Positions 5,332-10,241 of a stretch of 10,241 nt of DNA are shown piece after piece. Below the pieces are notes generated by a model that saw only the letters and a program-made list of their open reading frames with translations, ran no database searches and was not told the origin of the DNA. Every line of letters starts with the position of its first letter. Position 1 is the first letter of the stretch. Source of the DNA: CAZVEV01 sp964625865 (GTDB taxonomy: Bacteria; Planctomycetota; Phycisphaerae; SM23-33); NCBI GenBank assembly GCA_964625865.1, contig CAZVEV010000223.1, positions 1 to 10,241 of the forward strand. The letters are read 5' to 3'. Both the position numbers and the translations under genes were made by a program.

Positions 5332-6165
5332 CTATCTCTTCCTGTCGACGGTGATGACGTCCCCGCCCTTGGGCTTGCCTTTGGCGTAGCAGACCATGTC
5401 GAGGAACTGGGTGAAGGCGGCGAAGACGGCTTTGTCGCGCGAGCGGGGGCTGATGAGCACGCCCTTGCCCGGCACGTGGCCGGCGCCTTTGACGTAGACC
5501 ATCCTGTTCCAGATCCCCTTGCCCTTGAGGACGGCCTGCATGGCGTGGCCCATCTTCGCCGGGGTGGCCCGGTGCTCCCGCTGGCCGTAGATCATGAACC
5601 CCGGCGGGTCGTCCTTCGCGACGGTCTTCATGACGTGGGACGGCAGATAGGGGCTGTCGCCGTACCAGCCGATGACGTTCAGCTTGGCCGGCTTGTATTT
5701 CGCATGGGCGGGCCAGCTCCATGTCTTCCGATAGGCGATCACCGCGCTGAGGTACCCGCCTGCCGACCCGCCGGTCGAGACGATCCGCTTGGGGTCCCCG
5801 CCGTACTTGGCGGCGTTGGCCTGCATGTGGGCGACAGCCATCGCGCAGTCGATCGCGCAGTCCGAGATGCGGACGGGCGTGCCGGCCTTCAGCAGCCGGT
5901 AGTTCGGCGAGACCACGACGCACCCCTTGTCGAGGTACAGCTTCTGCATGTCCCGATTGCAGTACGCCTTGGATCCGTTCCTGAATCCCCCGCCGTGAAT
6001 CGTGAACACGATCGGCGCGTTGGTGAACTCCGTCTTCCAATACACATCCATCACATTCCGCTCATGCGGCCCATACCTCACGTCCCTGGCGACCTTGACC
6101 TCACCCAGAACCGCCCCACCCGACGCCAGCAATACCGCAACAGCCAGCAGAATCTTCGTTCTCAT
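5332..6165 (-). CDS. Secreted alpha/beta hydrolase (esterase/lipase, HSL/BD-FAE-like)
   Basis: A 277-aa exported serine hydrolase. Residues 1-21 are a Sec signal peptide (cleavage near VLG|E). The oxyanion-hole motif HGGG is at 57-60 (FTIHGGGFRNG), the nucleophile elbow GGSAGG at 132-137 with Ser134, and the catalytic His is most likely His230 in KGAGHVPG. The catalytic acid position in MIYGQREHR aligns with the usual HGxxD and is Glu197 rather than Asp. NYRLL (88-92) and the SDCAIDCAMAVAHMQ helix are typical of carbohydrate esterase-like members that remove acetyl or feruloyl groups, so glycan de-esterification is plausible. The ATG at 6165 is preceded by a perfect AAGGAG with 6-nt spacing; the frame runs open to 6366 only because it crosses a palindromic repeat. 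It lies downstream of the FAD oxidoreductase on the same strand, 265 nt away, so co-transcription is possible. It ends in TAG. Confidence 0.9.
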   Translation of the reverse strand: MRTKILLAVAVLLASGGAVLGEVKVARDVRYGPHERNVMDVYWKTEFTNAPIVFTIHGGGFRNGSKAYCNRDMQKLYLDKGCVVVSPNYRLLKAGTPVRISDCAIDCAMAVAHMQANAAKYGGDPKRIVSTGGSAGGYLSAVIAYRKTWSWPAHAKYKPAKLNVIGWYGDSPYLPSHVMKTVAKDDPPGFMIYGQREHRATPAKMGHAMQAVLKGKGIWNRMVYVKGAGHVPGKGVLISPRSRDKAVFAAFTQFLDMVCYAKGKPKGGDVITVDRKR

Positions 6166-6248
6166 CGTGTTCTCCTTCGCACGCGATCCTGGTGTAGTCC
6201 GTCCCGACGCCAGCGGAGACCGTGCCATCGTCGCTCGTGCGCAGTTGC

Positions 6249-6356
6249 GCGGGAACCCCCCGGTGTGTTCACCGGGGGCGAAATGCTCCCATGCGAGTCG
6301 ACGGTCCGCTCGGACGCAGGCATTTCGCCCCGGGTGAACACACCCGGGGGTCCCGC
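6249..6356. repeat. 108-bp near-perfect palindrome (REP/MITE-like element)
   Basis: Arm 1 (6249-6286, 38 nt) and arm 2 (6320-6356, 37 nt) are inverted copies differing only in the lengths of C and G runs. Both contain TGTGTTCACC or its complement and CGAAATGC. The 33-nt centre (6287-6319) is not symmetric. It lies between the FAD oxidoreductase stop (6431) and the esterase start (6165). Smaller symmetries flank it: GCGCA-GT-TGCGC at 6239-6250 and GGCGT-CCGC-ACGCC at 6369-6382. It carries no transposase and its translations resemble no protein. It could attenuate or stabilise a shared transcript, or be a non-autonomous mobile repeat. Confidence 0.75.
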
Positions 6357-6430
6357 ACGCCGGCACAAGGCGTCCGCACGCCTGTCCGGATCGAAGACTC
6401 CGTCCGGGGGCGAGACGGTTGCTCGCGTAT

Positions 6431-9400
6431 TCACTTCCGTTTGCCCTCGCGGAGGACGGCGGTGGCGTGGCGGGCGTAGTGGCCTCGGAAGTCGCGGGCG
6501 TATTGGGCGAGGATCTTTTCGCCCATTCTGTCGCGGTCGCCGCAGCGGTACAGGGCGCGGGCGAGGGTCAACTCGACCAGCGACCGCTCCCGCGTGGTGA
6601 CGTCGATCCGGTTGGCGGGGGTGCGTTTCACGGTGTCGCGGATCTCGACAAACGCGTGTCCCGTCATGCCGTGCTGGGACAGCAGGTCCGCCAGCGGACC
6701 GGCGGCTGACGGGTCGCCGAGGGTCTCCAGGGCGACGGCGATGTTGCGGTGGTGGCTGAGGCGATGCTTGATCGTCAGTTGCTTGACCTTGGCGAGAATG
6801 GGGGCCAGGCCGCGTTTGTCGCGAGTCTTGCCCAGGGCGAGGATGAGGCTGTCGAGGCGGCTGAGCGTCCAGCCGAACTGGCCCATGCCCCTGAACGCCC
6901 AGCCCTTGTCCCACGGGCTGGCCTTGACGGCCGCGACCAGCGTCTCGACGCCGGTGGGATCGCCGAGCATGCCGAGGACGTGGGCGTAGGCGAGCTTGGC
7001 CTTGGCGTCGGTGGCGGCGGCGTAGGCGGTCTTCATCAGAGGAATCGCGTCTTGCGGCTGGGCCAGGACCACCGCGATGCCCTGGTAGTCGCGGGGCAGT
7101 GTCTTGACGGCGGCGGCGATCGTGTCGGGTGACAACGGGTACGAATCGGTGTGGGTCAGCACCTCGGCGGGCAGGTTGCCTTTCTCCACCAGGTGCCTCT
7201 GGAGGGCCTTGACGTCGATATCCCGCGGCGGGACCCCGGCGGCGGCGGCCATCGCGGCGGCGACCCCGGCGGCGTAGCCCTGGTTCTGGATGTCCGGCTG
7301 CATGCGGATGACGGCTATCGCGTCACGGTGGGCGCAGAGCCCGAGCCCGGCGGCGATGAGCCCGTCCATCTTGACCGGCAGGAGCGAGCGGTACGGCGTG
7401 TAGATTTTGCCCACGCGGGGGTTGTAGAACTTGAACAGCGGATGAGTGGTGAACCCGTGGGAGTCCAGCGTGCCCCCGTCGCAGAGGACGACCGAGTCCG
7501 GGAACGTGTGCTTGTTGAGGATGTCCAGCGGGCTGAGCAGGTACAGCCCCACGATGCGCCGCCGCTCGCGCGTGTCGATCAGTTGCCCCAGGTCGAACGC
7601 GCCGGGGTACTTGGTCTTGGCGACCACGAACATCCGCCACATGTCCAGCATGTCGGTGTCGTCGGAGAAGGTCCAGTCGGTGTTGGTGTACTTGGCGCCG
7701 GGGTGGCGCGGGGGCAGGCCCGTGCCCTGGACCGCCACGTGCGACCCATCGGTGTAGACGCACTCGACGCCCGCGGCGGCGGCCACGTCGGCGTTGCCCG
7801 TGGCGTCGATGACGACCTTGGCCAGCACCACGCCGCGACCGTCAGGGGTGGCGATGACGGCGCCGGTGACGGTGTGCCCGTCGACGAGGGCCCCGCAGCC
7901 GAGGGTCAAGTACCACACGTCGGCGCCCGCCTTGCCGAGTTCCTTGCGATACCACTCCATCTTGGTCTGGATGTCCCAGGTGCCCTTGCCCACGGCGCGG
8001 TCGATCTCGGCGGTGAAGCCTTTGCGATACCCGTGATAGTACTTGCCGATCCGCCCCGTCGTCCCCACCCCGCCGAGCCCGTAGAGGTACTCGATCACGA
8101 GCGTCTTGGCCCCACGCCGAGCCGAAGCGATGCCCGCCGGGGCCCCGCTGGTGCCCCCGCCGATAATCACTACGTCGTACCGCCCGATCACGGGCACCGA
8201 CCGCGCGGGGGAGGCCACCGTGGGCAGGTCCTGCTGTGTCGGACGTACGCCGGTCAGGAATTCCCGCACGTCGCCGGCGACATTCGCGGGCACCTTGGGC
8301 GCGGCCACCCTGGCGGCGCCCGTCAGCGAAACACCCGCCGCCTGCTCAGCCGCCGCCGTGCCCACGCGCGTGCCGAGGTCCATCATCGCCAGCGGCCGCA
8401 TCAGCCTGGCCGCTGCAGCGCGGGAGACGTCCGCACAGCCGCCGACCACGAACAGCCGGTCCACGCCTGCCGGTTGCAGGGCCCCCAGGTCCAGCTTGTC
8501 CACCCCGGGCCAGTCGCCGGTCACGCTCTTGCGACCGCGCACGGGGTCCGGGGGCACCTGGAAGAGATACTCCGACGCGGCGACCTGGCCGGCCTGCCAC
8601 GTGCGGTCGCGGGCGGTCTTCTCCGCCCGCGCACGCGAGGCGAACGAGTTATCCTCGATCGGAATGGCCAGCGTGTACTCGGTCACGGTGAACGCTCGAC
8701 CCATGGCGGCATACGTCACGTTGAGCGGCTTGCCGCCGGCCGCCGGCTCGCCCCCGACGACGATGCGATTGAACGTCTGGGGCCCCGCGGGGACCGGAGC
8801 GAACTTCGCGCCGGCCAGCCGCGCCACCGTCGCTCGCGGCGTGGCGTCGATGACGACCTTGGCGCGGACGGCCTGCCGGCCGGAGCGGTTCGCCATCACG
8901 ATACCCGCGATCTTCCCGTCAGCGTCGCGGAGGACGTCGGTGGCGTAGCAACCGAAGAGGAAGTCGACCTTCGCATCCAGCAGGGCCAGGTCCAGCGTCC
9001 GCTTGACGTGCATGGGCGTCGGCGGGGTGCGGCGCGGAGCGGTCGGCGGGACCTTCGGGGCCGGCTTCGGCGCCGGGGCCTTGCCGCTGCGTTCGATGAC
9101 GATCTCTCCCAGCAGCACACGGGTCGACGAGTCGCCCTTGGTCACCGCCAGCCGGACGTAGCGTGCCTTGCCGTTGACCGTCACCGCCAGGTCGACCGCA
9201 TTGTCCTCGTTTCGAGCCTTGCCCAACTGGGCGTTGGCCACGGTCGCCACGTCGCGCCAGGTCTTGGCGTCGTCGCTTACCGACACGGCCACGCGCTTGA
9301 CCTCGAAATCGTCCACGCGATGGTAAGCCAGCACGTGGACCTTGCCGATCGACCTGCTCGCGCCGAGGTCGGCCGTGATCGTCACGTCGCCGTCGTACTG

Positions 9401-9874
9401 CACGCTCTGCCGGGACGCACTGCCGCACTTGCCGTCGCGCAGCAGCGTCCGGCTACGCGAATCCTTGTGCTTGGCCGCCGACGGGAGACTGGCGGTGTAC
9501 GTGAAGGGCGCTCCCTTGGGCAGGGCCCTGCGCATGACGGCAGTCGGCGCCGCGGGGGCCTCGTTGAATATCTTCACCGCCAGCGGAGAGACGGCCTCCT
9601 CGCCCTCTTCCAGCCACAGGCGGTACGTTGCGCACATGTCCTCGCCGAGGTACGGGCGCTGGGCGGCAAGAAAGACCTTCGCCCCACCCTTGGCGGCGGC
9701 GACGGCGGCGGCGACCCCCGCGGTTGATCCACCCACCACGACAACGTCCACGTCGTACGCCACGGGGATCTTCCGCGGCGACTCGGCCACCACGGGCCCC
9801 GCCGCCAGGGCCGCCCGTGCGGCCAGCATGATGCAAACGCCCACGATCGCTACGTCACTGAACCGATGTTTCAT
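6431..9874 (-). CDS. Secreted tandem FAD-dependent oxidoreductase with F5/8-type C insert and HEAT-like C-terminus
   Basis: A 1147-aa protein, far longer than a usual FAD_oxidored (PF12831) enzyme of about 450-600 aa. Residues 1-25 are a Sec signal peptide ending near ALA. Module 1 has a Rossmann start VVVVGGSTAG (44-53, Ser where the second glycine of GxGxxG is expected). It is split by a beta-sandwich of F5/8 type C (discoidin/CBM32-like) character at about 158-262 and a Pro-rich linker at 266-287, and resumes with AKVVIDAT near 345. Module 2 has a full GGGTSG (572-577), GLGGVG (599-604), VVIDATGNAD (687-696) and the family C-terminal block YRSLLP (828-833). Residues about 916-1147 are HEAT-like helical repeats. 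The ATG at 9874 is chosen for GGAG 7 nt upstream and the signal peptide; an in-frame GTG at 9889 would lie upstream of that site. The substrate is unknown; the discoidin fold suggests a glycan. It ends in TGA. Confidence 0.9.
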   Translation of the reverse strand: MKHRFSDVAIVGVCIMLAARAALAAGPVVAESPRKIPVAYDVDVVVVGGSTAGVAAAVAAAKGGAKVFLAAQRPYLGEDMCATYRLWLEEGEEAVSPLAVKIFNEAPAAPTAVMRRALPKGAPFTYTASLPSAAKHKDSRSRTLLRDGKCGSASRQSVQYDGDVTITADLGASRSIGKVHVLAYHRVDDFEVKRVAVSVSDDAKTWRDVATVANAQLGKARNEDNAVDLAVTVNGKARYVRLAVTKGDSSTRVLLGEIVIERSGKAPAPKPAPKVPPTAPRRTPPTPMHVKRTLDLALLDAKVDFLFGCYATDVLRDADGKIAGIVMANRSGRQAVRAKVVIDATPRATVARLAGAKFAPVPAGPQTFNRIVVGGEPAAGGKPLNVTYAAMGRAFTVTEYTLAIPIEDNSFASRARAEKTARDRTWQAGQVAASEYLFQVPPDPVRGRKSVTGDWPGVDKLDLGALQPAGVDRLFVVGGCADVSRAAAARLMRPLAMMDLGTRVGTAAAEQAAGVSLTGAARVAAPKVPANVAGDVREFLTGVRPTQQDLPTVASPARSVPVIGRYDVVIIGGGTSGAPAGIASARRGAKTLVIEYLYGLGGVGTTGRIGKYYHGYRKGFTAEIDRAVGKGTWDIQTKMEWYRKELGKAGADVWYLTLGCGALVDGHTVTGAVIATPDGRGVVLAKVVIDATGNADVAAAAGVECVYTDGSHVAVQGTGLPPRHPGAKYTNTDWTFSDDTDMLDMWRMFVVAKTKYPGAFDLGQLIDTRERRRIVGLYLLSPLDILNKHTFPDSVVLCDGGTLDSHGFTTHPLFKFYNPRVGKIYTPYRSLLPVKMDGLIAAGLGLCAHRDAIAVIRMQPDIQNQGYAAGVAAAMAAAAGVPPRDIDVKALQRHLVEKGNLPAEVLTHTDSYPLSPDTIAAAVKTLPRDYQGIAVVLAQPQDAIPLMKTAYAAATDAKAKLAYAHVLGMLGDPTGVETLVAAVKASPWDKGWAFRGMGQFGWTLSRLDSLILALGKTRDKRGLAPILAKVKQLTIKHRLSHHRNIAVALETLGDPSAAGPLADLLSQHGMTGHAFVEIRDTVKRTPANRIDVTTRERSLVELTLARALYRCGDRDRMGEKILAQYARDFRGHYARHATAVLREGKRK

Positions 9875-9881
9875 GTCATTT

Positions 9882-9885
9882 CTCC
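9882..9885 (-). promoter_or_regulatory. Ribosome binding site deciding the FAD oxidoreductase start
   Basis: GGAG on the minus strand, 7 nt before the ATG at 9874. It lies inside the longer frame that could start at the GTG at 9889, and so favours the ATG. Confidence 0.6.
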
Positions 9886-9889
9886 GCAC

Positions 9890-9904
9890 GTCGCGTCACG
9901 CGAC
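9890..9904. promoter_or_regulatory. Perfect 7-1-7 palindrome upstream of the FAD oxidoreductase (candidate operator)
   Basis: GTCGCGT-C-ACGCGAC has perfect 7-bp arms around one base. It sits between the candidate -10 (9918-9913) and the ribosome binding site, near the likely transcription start, where a repressor could act. The symmetry is seen; the function is inferred. Confidence 0.45.
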
Positions 9905-9912
9905 AGGCCAAT

Positions 9913-9918
9913 ATATTA
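9913..9918 (-). promoter_or_regulatory. Candidate extended -10 element for the FAD oxidoreductase gene
   Basis: On the minus strand TAATAT is preceded by TGG, giving an extended -10 (TGN before the hexamer). No good -35 hexamer stands 16-18 bp upstream. A start near 9905 would give a leader of about 30 nt. Confidence 0.35.
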
Positions 9919-10043
9919 CCACAACCCCGCCCCGCGGTATTCAGGTCTGTCACACCCCAGGGCAATCGTACCCAAACATCCAGCCGAAGACACGGCAAAG
10001 CAGAGAGCAACAGATGAAACAGAAACAGCAGCAACGGCCTAGC

Positions 10044-10070
10044 CGCAGATTTCGCAGATTACGCAGATTG
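10044..10070. repeat. Three 9-bp CGCAGATT(N) tandem units
   Basis: CGCAGATTT, CGCAGATTA, CGCAGATTG: three exact 8-bp cores with a variable ninth base. It resembles in style the GATT repeat at 1081-1110. No protein or RNA role is visible. Confidence 0.75.
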
Positions 10071-10090
10071 AAAGACAAGGAGACTTGAGT

Positions 10091-10148
10091 AGAGAATCAC
10101 AGAAACAGCGAAAACGACAATGGATGAAATGACTCTGTGATCATCTCT
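10091..10148. repeat. Imperfect inverted repeat, 12-bp stem with a bulge
   Basis: AGAGA plus ATCACAG (10091-10102) pairs with CTGTGAT, a CA bulge, and TCTCT (10135-10148) around a 32-nt loop. There is no T tract. It may be chance or a degraded intergenic repeat. Confidence 0.35.
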
Positions 10149-10241
10149 CCGTTTGAATTATCTCCCTGCATTCTGTTTCCTCGAATCTGGGCGTGGTTCA
10201 AATGAGGGTAACAGATGGGGGGATGCGGCCGCGATAGAAGC

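Larger units (their letters stand above)
9919..10241. other. Non-coding terminal stretch with short repeats
   Basis: I see no credible gene here. Base composition falls to AT- and purine-rich compared with the coding part. It holds the CGCAGATT tandem repeat and the inverted repeat listed separately. The window ends before any neighbouring gene appears. Confidence 0.55.

Noticed and set aside
4595..6040. A 481-codon open frame on the minus strand
   Set aside because: It runs through the antisense of the DUF1080 gene, the hairpin, and another frame of the esterase; it matches no family.
6166..6430. Short open frames on both strands across the palindrome
   Set aside because: Their translations are mirror products of the inverted repeat, not proteins. 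The esterase start at 6165 has a perfect ribosome binding site, so its upstream extension is dropped.
7151..9727. An 858-codon open frame on the plus strand
   Set aside because: It lies wholly antisense to the FAD oxidoreductase, whose frame shows clear family motifs. The plus-strand translation is low-complexity and His/Arg/Val-rich, as expected from GC-rich antisense shadows.

Overview
The window is GC-rich chromosomal DNA with six protein-coding loci, mostly secreted or exported, and several structured intergenic regions. The gene content suggests Planctomycetota (a Phycisphaerae-like or other uncultured lineage), with Verrucomicrobiota or a similar group as the alternative. The clues are a Tat-exported Gfo/Idh/MocA oxidoreductase, two DUF1080 (3-keto-disaccharide hydrolase family) proteins, a giant tandem FAD-dependent oxidoreductase with HEAT-like repeats, and a DUF58 protein. 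This assignment is an inference from families; there is no rRNA or marker gene to confirm it.

Layout. Positions 1-75 carry a 7-bp tandem repeat. A DUF58/VWA-like gene (minus strand, 975 to 76) is cut at codon 23 by an in-frame TAG, leaving a 246-residue frame from a GTG at 816. Positions 976-1272 are non-coding with a short GATT-type repeat. A minus-strand operon follows: a Tat-exported Gfo/Idh/MocA oxidoreductase (3881-2565), then, 29 nt downstream, a Sec-exported HEAT-DUF1080 fusion (2535-1273). A 356-bp divergent control region (3882-4237) separates this operon from a second secreted DUF1080 protein on the plus strand (4244-5257). That region holds two promoter candidates, a perfect 16-bp palindrome inside the minus promoter spacer, two exact 19-bp direct repeats 40 bp apart, and a LacI-like inverted repeat. 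A 55-nt REP-like hairpin (5266-5320) lies between the convergent ends of the DUF1080 gene and a minus-strand secreted alpha/beta hydrolase (6165-5332). Upstream of the hydrolase is a 108-bp near-perfect palindrome (6249-6356), then a 1147-residue secreted double FAD oxidoreductase (9874-6431). Its promoter region contains a 15-bp palindrome. The last ~340 bp are non-coding with 9-bp tandem repeats and an imperfect inverted repeat.

How the genes may work together. Gfo/Idh/MocA enzymes include sugar C3-dehydrogenases, and the DUF1080 family is annotated as 3-keto-disaccharide hydrolase. A Gfo enzyme in one operon with a DUF1080 protein, and divergent from another, therefore suggests oxidation-dependent glycoside cleavage in the periplasm. 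The neighbouring secreted esterase and the discoidin-containing FAD oxidoreductase would fit as accessory enzymes acting on a decorated glycan. The substrate cannot be read from the sequence. I found no CRISPR array, tRNA, rRNA, transposase or phage gene.
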